Assembly: GCA_016342285.1 (NCBI GenBank)
Contig: JAEINQ010000035.1
Span: 1 to 64,000, forward strand
DNA from: Desulfobacterales bacterium
GTDB lineage: Bacteria; Desulfobacterota; Desulfobacteria; Desulfobacterales; JAEINQ01
Length of the DNA stretch: 64,000 bases
Direction: 5' to 3'
Part shown: positions 16,314 to 25,781 of the stretch, one piece after another
How positions within the stretch are numbered: the first letter of the stretch is position 1
Layout: the number at the start of each line of letters is the position of its first letter
Translations under genes and position numbers: made by a program
The notes under the pieces: generated by a model
Seen by the model: the letters and a program-made list of their open reading frames with translations, nothing else
What the model was told of the DNA's origin: nothing
The model's database searches: none

Positions 16314-17909
16314 TTATCGTTTTCCCACTGTGCAGTCGACACCCCTGGCACCCAATATGTCACACTGGCGACGCGCTCCGGCCTCGGTATAAAAAGCCCC
16401 GACATAGACACTTTGCCGCCCCTCGCCGGCGTCGCTGCTGTAGGGCATCCAGGGGGTTTCTTGGACCAGTCGACGGGAGACCGCCTCGGCGGTTCCTTTG
16501 TCGTAGGTGCCGACCCTGGCCACCCACGGCGTATGCTTGACCAGGGCGTCGGCCAGCCCTTTTTCCACGACCTGCTGCTTTGCGGCCTCCGGGGTTTCGA
16601 AGAGGCCGGAAAAAACCCGGTACCAGATCCCCTTTTCCTCCAAATCGACTTCCGCCCAGTAAGGCGAAAGGCCGATTCGCCCATACTGCGCCACGGCCCT
16701 ATTGGCCTGGGCCGGTGTCCGCACGGATGCGATCAGGATGGTATAGGGGTAGCGGGGAAGGCGCGTTGTTGTTTTCCCGGCCGTCTCTTGGACGGTTGCC
16801 CCTTTGGGGGGGATGGTGAGGGCGGCATTGTCATCGCCCGAGGGGTTGTCGGCTTCAGGCTGTAACGGATCCACTTCAAGCGGTAACGGATCCACGGCCA
16901 TGGACAAATGGTTGATCGGATCGGTCGAGGTTTTCCCCAAAGGGTGCGGGGTTGCGTCCAAGGCCGAAGGCGGTTGGAGAGGGGGCAGTGGCTGTTTTTT
17001 GGGGAGAGTGATTCGCTGAAAGGTCGCCGACGGATTCGGTGCGGGTGCGGCTGTGGCACTGGGTTCAACGGTGGACCCAGACCCGGGGGACAGCACATGG
17101 CTGGCGAGCCAGAACGCTGCCGCGATCAGGCCCAAGGCTGTCAACGCCCAGATGAATTTCCCCGTGGCAGGTCGGGAATCGCCTTTCGGTGGAAAGAAAA
17201 TCGGGCTGCCTGAAGGTATTTCCCCGGTGTCCATGTTCGGTTCGTCAATTTTGGAGTCCTGCGCAACGGAACGGTCCGGCCTCGGGTCTTGGACGGTGGT
17301 ACCGTCGGCCGTGGGGCATTGGGCCGCTTCGGATTTGGGTTGAGGGGTGCCCACAGATGCCTCAACCGGCATGTCCGAAACCGTCTTCTTGTCATGGGAA
17401 TCGTCAAACCTCGTCTTTGCGGCCGGTCGGGGCCAGCCGGTCGGCAAAAGGTCCAAGGGGAGTTCTTCCTCTTTCCGAGACGGGAGGGCATCCCCATGGG
17501 AAGCTTTTCCCATGGCCGGGCTATCGATGTTCTTTGGGCGGCCAGGGGCGTCATGGGGTCCGGAGGGCATGTCGGGGGTTGGTTTGGCATCGGCGGTACT
17601 CCCCGAGGCTTTGTCATCAGTGATTCCACAGGCTATCCACAAGGGCAGTTCCGACTCGTCTCGATCGCCGGCATGGACCGTGGTCTCGTCACTGGTCAGG
17701 CGGAGATGGCGGGTCATCTGTTCCAGAACCGCGGCCATGCGCCGCTGTTCGCGGACAAGCGCCGCCATCTGTTGTTGCATGTCCCGCATGGATTCATTGA
17801 CCAGAGAAGCGATCTGGAGGCGGATCCGATCCGTCAGAGGGGTCTGCTCGGGGGGCAAGGTGATGGGATTGACGTGGCGGTCGGCCATCATGGGTGTTTT
17901 ACGGCTCAT
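16314..17909 (-). CDS. single-pass membrane protein with C-terminal SPOR region
   Basis: The 531-residue protein has a long hydrophilic, Pro/Asp-rich N-terminal part (residues 1-245, cytoplasmic by position), one membrane segment (about 250-272, FIWALTALGLIAAAFWLASH), a Pro-rich periplasmic linker, and a C-terminal SPOR-like region from about 390. The SPOR part contains YTILIASVRTPAQANRA, GIWYRVFSGLFETPEAAKQ and QSVYVGAFYTEAGARRQC, that is, two or three SPOR-like repeats. SPOR domains bind denuded septal peptidoglycan. Residues 30-60 look able to form a coiled coil (ESMRDMQQQMAALVREQRRM). Its start overlaps the stop of the upstream gene by 11 bases, so the two are translationally coupled. Confidence 0.8.
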   Translation of the reverse strand: MSRKTPMMADRHVNPITLPPEQTPLTDRIRLQIASLVNESMRDMQQQMAALVREQRRMAAVLEQMTRHLRLTSDETTVHAGDRDESELPLWIACGITDDKASGSTADAKPTPDMPSGPHDAPGRPKNIDSPAMGKASHGDALPSRKEEELPLDLLPTGWPRPAAKTRFDDSHDKKTVSDMPVEASVGTPQPKSEAAQCPTADGTTVQDPRPDRSVAQDSKIDEPNMDTGEIPSGSPIFFPPKGDSRPATGKFIWALTALGLIAAAFWLASHVLSPGSGSTVEPSATAAPAPNPSATFQRITLPKKQPLPPLQPPSALDATPHPLGKTSTDPINHLSMAVDPLPLEVDPLQPEADNPSGDDNAALTIPPKGATVQETAGKTTTRLPRYPYTILIASVRTPAQANRAVAQYGRIGLSPYWAEVDLEEKGIWYRVFSGLFETPEAAKQQVVEKGLADALVKHTPWVARVGTYDKGTAEAVSRRLVQETPWMPYSSDAGEGRQSVYVGAFYTEAGARRQCDILGARGVDCTVGKR

Positions 17910-18795
17910 GAATCAAAGAGGTCCCTTGGGGCTGGCTTGCGGTTGAGGCGTCACTTTCAGCCTTTCTGATTTCAAGGCAATAGACATTCTCGGCGGTCAT
18001 ATAGGTCTGATTCAAGGTTAAGGCCTCGGCATCTTTTAAGTCCAGAACGATTCTGAGCCGATGGGGAGTTTCTCTGTGGAGGTGGCTGCGGATGCGGTGT
18101 ATCCAGGTGCCTGCAACCTCTCTGGTGGCTGGCTCCTGCCAGCGGGGGACCCCTTGAATATCAATGATGATCCGCGGATTGTCGCCGTCGATGGTGGAGA
18201 CGATGGGAATGAAGAAGTGGTCCAGGGCGATAAAGAACTTTTCCGAATTCGTCGCCGATGCCAGCCGCAGTTGGCCGTCATGGTTGCCTGCTGCTTCCAG
18301 CAGCGGGCCGTTCTCCTGATCGGCCGGGGGGAGACTATCCGGGTGCGGCGCGCTGGACGCATCGGGAATCTCGCCGTCAGGCATTGGCTGCCATCTTTCT
18401 TCGATGATGCGCCAGTGATTTTGGTCGCCGACCAGGACCAGCGTCTTTTCTCCGGTCTCGGTCAAGCGTTGACTCTGATAGCGCTGGAGAAATCGGGCCA
18501 CGGCCCGGTCCTTATCCATGACGACCCACAGATCCGTGACGGTGATGACCAGCGGACCCGAACGCTTGAACAAGTCGGCCTTTCGCCTTCGCCATTGTTC
18601 GCGGTTCAGGCCGTTTCCCTGAAAGCGCGGGTGGTAGTGGGCCATGTACCGATCCAGGTCGCGTGCCTGCCAGTCCCGGCACCACAACGCCACCGTTGTC
18701 CGCACCGCGTCGATGTCGCTGCTGTGCGAATCGACGGCGAGCACAAGAGCGGCGCTGAGGCAAAGGCCAATGATTCTGGTTGCGGTTCGGGTCAC
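17899..18795 (-). CDS. exported protein with NTF2-like domain and C-terminal AMIN-like region
   Basis: The 298-residue protein starts with a signal peptide (RIIGLCLSAALVLAVDSHS). Residues about 28-135 read like the SnoaL/NTF2-like Cut9 domain found in YafK-type envelope proteins (VALWCRDWQARDLDRYMAHY, HWRIIEERW). The C-terminal part (residues 170-275), with HFFIPIVSTIDGDNPRIIID and LRIVLDL, resembles an AMIN-type domain; that call is weaker. It is coupled to the downstream SPOR gene. The pair suggests a periplasmic system near peptidoglycan. Confidence 0.65.
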   Translation of the reverse strand: MTRTATRIIGLCLSAALVLAVDSHSSDIDAVRTTVALWCRDWQARDLDRYMAHYHPRFQGNGLNREQWRRRKADLFKRSGPLVITVTDLWVVMDKDRAVARFLQRYQSQRLTETGEKTLVLVGDQNHWRIIEERWQPMPDGEIPDASSAPHPDSLPPADQENGPLLEAAGNHDGQLRLASATNSEKFFIALDHFFIPIVSTIDGDNPRIIIDIQGVPRWQEPATREVAGTWIHRIRSHLHRETPHRLRIVLDLKDAEALTLNQTYMTAENVYCLEIRKAESDASTASQPQGTSLIHEP

Positions 18796-19100
18796 CGGGT
18801 CCCCTTCGTGGTTCGGCCTTGGTCGAGTCGGATCCCTCGGCCGGGCTAACCAATTGAAAAGACGTACTTCCCTTCCAAGGGAGATCAGTATGTGACAAAC
18901 CGGCGGCGGTTGTCAACTCAATGCTTCCGGGGTGGCGAGCAGATGGATGCCCATGGGGGTTGAAACGGCCAACCCCTTGTCTCCACTTGACAATCTTCGA
19001 TGGTTCGCAGTAGTCTGCATCTCCTGCCAAAAGACACGGCCGATTGATCCGGCATGATTCACAGCGTTCCGGCGTGCCGGCAGATTCGGAGACAGGGTCG

Positions 19101-21206
19101 ATGATCATCACCTATGCGTTGCCTCAGCAGGCGCCTGAAAGATTCGAGACGTCCGCCGACCAGATCCTTATCGGACGAAGCCCGGCCGGCGGAAGCCGTC
19201 TGGACCTCGATTTGGTATCCGATCTCTATGTCTCCCATGTCCACGCCCGGCTGATCTGCGAATCCGGTGAATACTGGATCGAAGACCTGGGCAGTGCCAA
19301 CGGCACCTGGGTCGATGAGGAGACCATCAATGAAAGGACCCGCCTTACCCCCGACTCCGAGATCAAGGTCGGCTGGACCCGCATATCCGTTCATTTCCCA
19401 GCGTTGTCCGACACACTGCCGCGTGACGAGCCATGGCGTGAAGCGGCGCCGGAAGCCGAAGCGTTTCCGGAATGGGCCGCAGAGAGTGAGGAAATGAATC
19501 TGGAATGGGTTTCGGTGGAGGAGGAAAACCCCGTATGGGTTTCCCACGAGATCGAAAACCCGGTGTGGACTCCGGTTGAAGACAGGCTCGTGGATGAAAA
19601 GCCTTCCCCGATGCCGCTCGTCGGCGTCTCCGTGGAGAGCGATCCCAACGACGCGATCCAGAACGCCAAAGGCCCCGTCGCTACCGGCCATCGGGCCAAC
19701 GGGGAAAACCAGGGTCCCACTGTGATCACCGGAACGCCCGACATCGCTACGACGGTCGTCTCGACCGTTGAACCGGACACCAAAACCGAAAACCGCGATC
19801 CTGTCGACGTGTCCATGGCTGCCACCGTGGCGGGCGAGGCGCCGTCCGATGGCGTCCCGTTGTCTCCTGACGCGGCCGATGACAGGTCGAAGACGGTGAT
19901 ATCGGTGGAGCCCACCATTGCCAGCGAGGCCCCTGCCTTGCCGGTGGCGCCGCCCGCGGAAGACGAAACCCGAGGTGATATTATTTGTATCACCGACGCC
20001 ACCGCCAGCCGGTTTGCCCTGGGTAAAGCCGTCTCCGCCGAAGACATCCTGACCCTGGTATGGCGCCAGCTCAAAGCCTTCAATGAACTCAGTGTGGCCC
20101 TGAGTTCGGCAAAGACCCTCAATGAACTGGTCAACCTGCTCGTCTCCCGAATGCCCGGCGTGATCCCCAATGCCCAGCGCGGGGCCGTGCTGATGCCCGA
20201 CCACCAGAACCGGTTGCTGCTCAAGGCCCACTGGCCGGCGGGTGAACACTCTGTCAGCATGACATGGGTGAAGCGGGCCTTTGAAACGCGAGAGCCTTTC
20301 ATCTGGGCGTTGCCCAAAGGCGGACGCAAGGCAAAGGACACCCCCCGAAGTGCGCTTTACTACCAGGTGCAGTCCGCCATATATGCGCCGCTGATGATCG
20401 ACGATCATGTCCTCGGGGTGATGTATGTAGACAATTACCTGACCCACGATGCCTTCTCCGCCACCGATTTCGAACTTCTCAAGGCCATCGGTAGTCATGT
20501 GGCCCTGTTCATCCGCGACCGCCTCCTTCAAGAGGAGCGGGAGCATGAAAAAGCGTTCCAGGAAAACCTGCGGCGACAGGTTTCGCCGGCCGTCGCCGGA
20601 CGGGTATCGGGAAAAATGGGAAGGCTGCAGATCGGCGGCGAACGGGTCAATCCGGTAACCATTCTTGTTTCTGACGTGAGAAGCTTTACCGCCATGAGCG
20701 CTCGAATGGCACCCCATGAAGTCGTGCGGATGTTAAATGAGATGTTTGACGCGTTCGTACCGATCATTTTTGAATACGGCGGTACCGTGGACAAATTTGT
20801 GGGCGACTCGGTGCTGGCTGTTTTCGGCAGTCCCGAGCCTGACAACCGCCAGTGGGAAAAGGCCCTGCGGGCTTCAGTCGAGATGCAACAGGCCGTCCGC
20901 ATGCTGGGTGAGGGCCGCCGGGTCCGGCGACTGCCGGTATTTGACGTGGGCATCAGCATTCACAGCGGGGAGGCGATTCACGGCTTTATCGGTTCGAGCC
21001 AGCGCATGGACTATACCGTCATCGGCGATACCGTCAACCAGGCTTCCCGGCTCTGCGACGGTGCTGCTTCCGGAGAAGTGGTGATTAGCCAGTCGGTATA
21101 CGAACACGTCTACCGGATTGTCGAAGTTCGTCCCAAAATCATCCGTACCAAGCACAGCGACACCGAACCCGACCTGGATGCATACGTGGTTACCCGGTTG
21201 AAGTGA
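19101..21206 (+). CDS. FHA-GAF-adenylate/guanylate cyclase
   Basis: From the ATG at 19101 the protein is 701 residues. Residues about 5-90 form an FHA domain, with the phosphothreonine-binding Arg and Ser (LIGRSPAGG, VSHVHARL) and LGSANGTWVD. A 190-residue acidic linker follows. A GAF domain occupies about 325-470 (RGAVLMPD, YAPLMIDDHVLGVMYVDN). A class III nucleotide cyclase domain takes the C-terminus, with metal-binding Asp525 (VSDVRSFTAMS) and Asp569 (FVGDSVLAVFG) 44 residues apart, and VIGDTVNQASRLC. It has no membrane segment and should make cyclic AMP or GMP in answer to the GAF ligand and FHA partner. It is followed by another FHA gene. Confidence 0.92.
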   Translation: MIITYALPQQAPERFETSADQILIGRSPAGGSRLDLDLVSDLYVSHVHARLICESGEYWIEDLGSANGTWVDEETINERTRLTPDSEIKVGWTRISVHFPALSDTLPRDEPWREAAPEAEAFPEWAAESEEMNLEWVSVEEENPVWVSHEIENPVWTPVEDRLVDEKPSPMPLVGVSVESDPNDAIQNAKGPVATGHRANGENQGPTVITGTPDIATTVVSTVEPDTKTENRDPVDVSMAATVAGEAPSDGVPLSPDAADDRSKTVISVEPTIASEAPALPVAPPAEDETRGDIICITDATASRFALGKAVSAEDILTLVWRQLKAFNELSVALSSAKTLNELVNLLVSRMPGVIPNAQRGAVLMPDHQNRLLLKAHWPAGEHSVSMTWVKRAFETREPFIWALPKGGRKAKDTPRSALYYQVQSAIYAPLMIDDHVLGVMYVDNYLTHDAFSATDFELLKAIGSHVALFIRDRLLQEEREHEKAFQENLRRQVSPAVAGRVSGKMGRLQIGGERVNPVTILVSDVRSFTAMSARMAPHEVVRMLNEMFDAFVPIIFEYGGTVDKFVGDSVLAVFGSPEPDNRQWEKALRASVEMQQAVRMLGEGRRVRRLPVFDVGISIHSGEAIHGFIGSSQRMDYTVIGDTVNQASRLCDGAASGEVVISQSVYEHVYRIVEVRPKIIRTKHSDTEPDLDAYVVTRLK

Positions 21207-21480
21207 TTTGACTTCCGCCTTCTTCCATGGCCGTCTGATTTTGCCATACAAACGCTTTGGAGCAGTTGACATGGCGACGGCCCTTCTCTATACTCCCTGA
21301 GTCAGGGTGACCCCGTGAACCGACCGGTGCCCATGGGGGCCGGCCCGATTCGCCCGAGCGACCTTCGGATGCGGCAGGTTCCTGACGTTCCCTTCCCAGG
21401 CCCAAATACAGATGAGATGTTGCGAAGGAACGGTCCTCTTTGACCGCTCAACCCCACGGATAGGAAAGGGTAAATCGTTG

Positions 21481-23412
21481 ATGAAGCCATGGCCTGTTAG
21501 GAATCCATGCGGCCGAACCCTTTCGGTCTTTGTGCTGGTGCTTCTTTTCTGGGTTCCCGGAGTGGCTGCACAGGAGATCAAGCAGGTCACCATCAACTTT
21601 ATCGAAGTCGAAAAGGATATGGCCACCCTGACCAACCGCGTCGTGGCCTACGTGACGGTATCTGCCGCGGATGAAAGTCCCGTACTGGGGATTCCCGCCT
21701 CTGATTTTTCGGTCCTGGAAGACAGCCGACCCGTTGCCCTGGAAGGCGCTGCCCCGGCCACTGACCCCATGGCGGTGATTCTGGCCATAGATACCAGCGG
21801 CAGCATGCTGGCCAAGGACAGACAGACCGGCCAGACCTCCATGGCAGCCGCCAGGGAGGCGGCGGTCAGCTTCGTCGGCATGCTGACCGGCAACGACCAG
21901 GTGGCGGTGTTTAGTTTCAACAACACATCGACGCTCGCCATCGATTTTACCCATGACCGGCCTTCGGTGCTCGAAGCCCTGGCCTCGATTGAGGCCAAGT
22001 CCAATGCCGCCACCTGCCTCTACGATACAGCCTATGAGGCGGTGAAAAAGTCGGCGGAAATTCCACGGGGCCGGCGGGCCATTATTTTGCTGACCGACGG
22101 CCGTGACGAAAAGGGTAAAGGCGCCTGCAGTACCTATACGGCCGCGGACGTGATCGATTCCGCCACCACCAAAAGTATTCGGGTGCCTATATTTACCATT
22201 GGGGTCGGCCCCAAAGTGGACGCCCGCCAGTTGGGCCGAATGGCCAGCCTGACCGGCGGCAGAAATTTGCTGGCCCCTTCGCCGAAGGACCTGACCCGGT
22301 TCTACCAGACCCTGGCCGATCAGCTTAAAAACCAGTACCGACTGACCTATACCACCCGAGGTGCCAGCGGCGAGCACAGCCTGGTGGTCAAGGTCAGCCA
22401 TGTCGGCGGTGGGTTTCAGGACGAGAAACGTTTCTGGTCACCGCCCTTGCCGGTTTGCCCTCCGGCCAAAATCGTCTTTCTGTCGCCCCAGGCATCGGGA
22501 AAGGTGAAGGGGACGGTCCCCGTCCGGGTCGGCATCACGCCGGATGAGCACGTACGCCGGGTCCGGTATTATGTCGACGGGGTCTTGAAAAAGGAGTTTT
22601 CCGCCCCGCCTTTCGACCTTTATTCATGGTCGAGCGACAGCCTTGCCGGAGGCCTGCATCTGCTTCGGGTGGAGGCGGTGGATGCCAGCGGACAGACCGC
22701 GAATGCGGAGCGGACGGTGACGGTGGATGGACCGCCACCGGAAAAGCAGATCGCCGGGAAGGCAGCTCCGGCTCCTGCCGAACAAAGCGTAACGGGATGG
22801 ATCATCGGACTGGCCGTGCTGCTGTGCCTGGCCGTAGCGGGTATGGTCTGGATGATGTCGGGACGGCGCAAAACCGCGGCGGCTACCCGGCCCGGCGGTG
22901 AAGGGCCGGTGCTTGCCGATATGACGGCGTCCCATGAGATCGAAGATGAAACGGTTTTCGTGAACGATGCCGAAGAAGGGTCGATGGCAGCCGAACCGGT
23001 CCCTCCGGCAACCCTGACGGTGGTCCAGAGCCTGATCCTGGAAACGGGAAAGGCCTTTGATGTGGGCCTCCGGGCCACTGTGGGTCGCACCAATCGCAAC
23101 GATATCGATATTCCGGACAAACCGGTCTCACGCAAGCACGCGGAAATTTATTTCCATGAACGCGCCTTTCGCATCCGGGATCTGGGAAGCCGAAACGGTG
23201 TCAAGATCGACGGCAAACGCATTTATGCGGAGGGGGTGGTGCTCCATGACGGCGCTGAGATCAAGCTTGGCCCTCGCACGTTGCTGCGATTCAACTGTAT
23301 GGCCCCGATCCCGGCGCCTTCCGAACCGGAAGACCCAGCGCCCGGTGCCGCCGATGATGACGGAACGGTTCAGAATTTTCAGGCAGACCATACCTTGCGC
23401 TATGGCGAGTGA
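21481..23412 (+). CDS. exported VWA-domain protein with C-terminal cytoplasmic FHA domain
   Basis: From the ATG at 21481 (GGAAAGGG upstream) the protein is 644 residues. It has a signal peptide (LSVFVLVLLFWVPGVAAQ), then a von Willebrand A domain (about 95-290) with a complete MIDAS start (Asp104, Ser106, Ser108 in DTSGS) and LLTDGRDEKG. An Ig-like/bacterial Ig segment follows (about 320-425), then a membrane segment (about 440-465, WIIGLAVLLCLAVAGMVWMM) and a cytoplasmic FHA domain (about 530-605) with VGRTNRNDIDI, VSRKHAEI and LGSRNGVKIDG. It links an extracytoplasmic metal-dependent adhesion module to phosphothreonine signalling, and shares the FHA theme with the upstream cyclase. No Ser/Thr kinase or phosphatase is in the window. 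Confidence 0.9.
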   Translation: MKPWPVRNPCGRTLSVFVLVLLFWVPGVAAQEIKQVTINFIEVEKDMATLTNRVVAYVTVSAADESPVLGIPASDFSVLEDSRPVALEGAAPATDPMAVILAIDTSGSMLAKDRQTGQTSMAAAREAAVSFVGMLTGNDQVAVFSFNNTSTLAIDFTHDRPSVLEALASIEAKSNAATCLYDTAYEAVKKSAEIPRGRRAIILLTDGRDEKGKGACSTYTAADVIDSATTKSIRVPIFTIGVGPKVDARQLGRMASLTGGRNLLAPSPKDLTRFYQTLADQLKNQYRLTYTTRGASGEHSLVVKVSHVGGGFQDEKRFWSPPLPVCPPAKIVFLSPQASGKVKGTVPVRVGITPDEHVRRVRYYVDGVLKKEFSAPPFDLYSWSSDSLAGGLHLLRVEAVDASGQTANAERTVTVDGPPPEKQIAGKAAPAPAEQSVTGWIIGLAVLLCLAVAGMVWMMSGRRKTAAATRPGGEGPVLADMTASHEIEDETVFVNDAEEGSMAAEPVPPATLTVVQSLILETGKAFDVGLRATVGRTNRNDIDIPDKPVSRKHAEIYFHERAFRIRDLGSRNGVKIDGKRIYAEGVVLHDGAEIKLGPRTLLRFNCMAPIPAPSEPEDPAPGAADDDGTVQNFQADHTLRYGE

Positions 23413-23432
23413 GCCCACCCGGCAAGAAGTGG

Positions 23433-23606
23433 GAATTCACCTCGTCCGAGCGTGGTCAGAGTCAATTGGCGATGCCGATAGAATCGCCGGCAAATGCCTA
23501 AAATGCGCTAAAGTTTGAAATGCCTAATCCGCCAAAGGAAAGGCGGACAAGAGTTGTGGAGTCGCTTCGCTCCGGCTCTTTTTAAGCTAAGATATGGCAG
23601 AATACC
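23433..23606. repeat. composite intergenic repeat (plus orientation, modules B-C-D)
   Basis: It begins CGTGGTCAGAGTCAATTGGC, then GATGCCGATAGAATCGCC, AATGCGCTAAAGTTTGAAAT, an inserted TCCGCC...GGCGGA hairpin, and finally GAGTCGCTTCGCTCCGGCT and AAGCTAAGATATGGCAGAAT. It is the copy that best defines the module order. Confidence 0.75.
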
Positions 23607-23654
23607 GCTTTGAACATTGTGTCCCCCTCCGGGAGACCACCCCAGCCCCCCGCC

Positions 23655-25400
23655 TTACGGCTGAGGCATTAGGCTTGTGTCTGCCACCGATCCCTTCACC
23701 GGGGGACCGGCGGGTGGGTTCGGCTCTGCGGCACGGCCGGCGTGCTCTCCAAACACCTTCCACCAAACGCTTTCCCTGACAGCTTCGGCCATGGCTCGTT
23801 TCATTCCCGAGACATCTTGATGCCATACGGATCGGGTGGCCGGCATCAGATGCCGCCAGCCGATGATCGGGCGATCCGTCTGGAAAAGCGCTACGTAGAT
23901 CAGCATTGCGGCGGCGGCCACCTGGAGCAGTCTTTTGCCGCTGCGGGTCAGGCGCCAGGGCGGCAGGAAGAAGGCGATGACAAATCCGCTGATGGCGAAA
24001 AAGGGGCTGAAAAGCCGGGCGTTGGATCCATGCCAGGCGACTGTCAACGCCACCAGGTAAGCATAGCCCACCATGGCCACGGCGAGGGCTTTGAGACGGC
24101 GCGGGGCGCGAACCAGGGCGAAGGCCAGGGCCGGCAGGGAGAGCAGGACGGCGAAGGGACCGAACCAGGCGGTTCGGGGGGCGAGGTCCCAGTTGACGGC
24201 AAAGGGGGCCAAATGGATCGTCCTCTCTATGGTCGGCCCCAGGTAGCCGGTGTAAATCTGCTCCAGTCCCCGGGCAAAGGCTGTCTCAAAATGGCCGCCC
24301 ACCGGCAGGTGAATCATCTGAATGAGATACCGACAGGCGTTTGCCACTGCCTCAAGGATGCCGTGGGCGTTGGGGGCCAAGGGGGTCGGGTGCAGGCTGC
24401 CCGCCCAGGGATAGCCGGCCGAGAGGTTGGCGGCAAAGATCCAACTCTGGGAGAACAAAAAGAACAGCGGCAGGGCGACCAGCCCCCCCCCCCGGTTGTT
24501 TTGCAGGGAGTTTTTGCAGTAGCGCCAACCGTGTCTGCGAAACAGCAAGACCGTGGCCAGGGCGGTCAGCACCAAGGGAAATACCAGGCAATACGGGCCG
24601 TCGGTCATGCTGAAGCAGATGGCGCAGAGCATGACGGCAAGATCCCCCAAATTGGGAGTCTCCACGGTCCGGTACAGGGCCAGTACGGCCACCAGACCCG
24701 CCGCCGTGGGGACCAGCTCGAAACCGCCGGAGGTGGCATGCAGGACAAAGCGGGGCATACTCCAGACCACCAGGGTGACGGTCAGGGCGGTGGGCGGCCA
24801 GGCATATCTTCGGGCCAACGAATAGGTCGCGGCCCCCAGCACCAGGTAGGCCGCAAAGCCGAAGATGCCGATTCCGGCTTCGGTGCCGAATCGCAAGATC
24901 ATCAGCGGCAGGACGGCGCTGTTGAGAGGCGGCAGGGCCGCCAGGGACAACGGGCCACCCGGCTGCCGAGTGCCGAATTCCGCGCAAATCGCCACCAGCC
25001 GTTCCAGCGGGGTGTGGTCCATGGCCAGGGGCGGCAGCAAAAGGGCTTGGGCGGCCAGATAGACCCCTGCCAGGACCACCGCAACGACAATACCGGACGG
25101 CCGGGCGGACAGGGAGAAGCCCCGCAGTTGAAGCAACCGGCCCCGGTCAGCCACCAGCACGGAGACGGCAAGGGCCGCAGCCGTCCCTTCGAGCATCCAG
25201 CCGAGGGCTGCCGGGGCCAGCAACATGGACAACTGGAGCAGGGCCGAAGCGGCCATGAGGCTGCCCATGGTCCCGTAGGCCACGGCTTCGGCCACCGGCA
25301 GACCGCGGTGGCGGGCCGTCGCGAACCCTGCGGCGGCCAGCAGGCCGATCTCCATCGCTGAAAAGACGGAGACGGCGATTTCGATCCATTGAGCGCTCAT
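23655..25400 (-). CDS. polytopic inner-membrane protein of unknown function
   Basis: The 581-residue protein has about 11-13 hydrophobic segments (for example SALLQLSMLLAPAALGWML, GIVVAVVLAGVYLAAQALLL, VALPLFFLFSQSWIFAANL) and soluble loops, a topology like GT-C glycosyltransferase-type or O-antigen-ligase-like proteins. I see no diagnostic motif, so the function stays unassigned. An 11-base G-run on its coding strand (C-run at 24483-24493 on the plus strand, coding Gly-Gly-Gly) is a potential slippage site. It overlaps the stop of the upstream Cys-rich gene by 4 bases, so the two are coupled. Confidence 0.7.
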   Translation of the reverse strand: MSAQWIEIAVSVFSAMEIGLLAAAGFATARHRGLPVAEAVAYGTMGSLMAASALLQLSMLLAPAALGWMLEGTAAALAVSVLVADRGRLLQLRGFSLSARPSGIVVAVVLAGVYLAAQALLLPPLAMDHTPLERLVAICAEFGTRQPGGPLSLAALPPLNSAVLPLMILRFGTEAGIGIFGFAAYLVLGAATYSLARRYAWPPTALTVTLVVWSMPRFVLHATSGGFELVPTAAGLVAVLALYRTVETPNLGDLAVMLCAICFSMTDGPYCLVFPLVLTALATVLLFRRHGWRYCKNSLQNNRGGGLVALPLFFLFSQSWIFAANLSAGYPWAGSLHPTPLAPNAHGILEAVANACRYLIQMIHLPVGGHFETAFARGLEQIYTGYLGPTIERTIHLAPFAVNWDLAPRTAWFGPFAVLLSLPALAFALVRAPRRLKALAVAMVGYAYLVALTVAWHGSNARLFSPFFAISGFVIAFFLPPWRLTRSGKRLLQVAAAAMLIYVALFQTDRPIIGWRHLMPATRSVWHQDVSGMKRAMAEAVRESVWWKVFGEHAGRAAEPNPPAGPPVKGSVADTSLMPQP

Positions 25401-25750
25401 TTTTCCAAAACGCCGGGGGTGACGGTTTTTTTCTTTTTGGCTTCTTTGAGGTGCAGGACAATCTCTTTCATGAAATCACGCATGTTTTCTGCCAGGCGCA
25501 GGCACTCCGGGCAGTAGACTTTTCGGAACATCCGGTCATGAACCTCTATATGATGCCAGTACCAGGCCCCGTAGGGGGACCCCTTACAGAATTTCTTGCC
25601 CGTGTACTGGGCGATGGGGCATCCGAAGCAGATCAGCGGGTAGAAGATCCGGCAAGGGGGGCAGTCCAGAACGCCACCGTCGGTCCCTTTTCCAGCGATG
25701 ATCCGATCCCATTTGGCCACAGACGCTTCCATTATGCTGATTTTGTTCAT
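25397..25750 (-). CDS. small Cys-rich protein coupled to the membrane protein
   Basis: From the ATG at 25750 (AAGGGGAAGTC upstream) the protein is 117 residues. Its seven cysteines form CPPC, CFGC, FCKG and CPEC groups, with HH and H residues between them (WYWHHIEVHD), consistent with a zinc or iron-sulfur site. The C-terminus is a basic helix (HLKEAKKKKT). I do not recognise the family. The stop overlaps the start of the polytopic membrane protein gene (ATGA-type junction), which implies a shared job. Confidence 0.65.
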   Translation of the reverse strand: MNKISIMEASVAKWDRIIAGKGTDGGVLDCPPCRIFYPLICFGCPIAQYTGKKFCKGSPYGAWYWHHIEVHDRMFRKVYCPECLRLAENMRDFMKEIVLHLKEAKKKKTVTPGVLEK

Positions 25751-25781
25751 GACTTCCCCTTGTCGAGCCGTCATTCAACGC

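Noticed and set aside
19059..20717. 552-codon minus-strand frame over the cyclase gene
   Set aside because: Antisense shadow of a gene with clear FHA, GAF and cyclase motifs; no motifs of its own.
23742..25361. 539-codon open frame on the plus strand across the membrane protein gene
   Set aside because: Its product is a low-complexity Gly/Gln/His-rich sequence typical of an antisense shadow; the minus-strand gene has coherent membrane helices.
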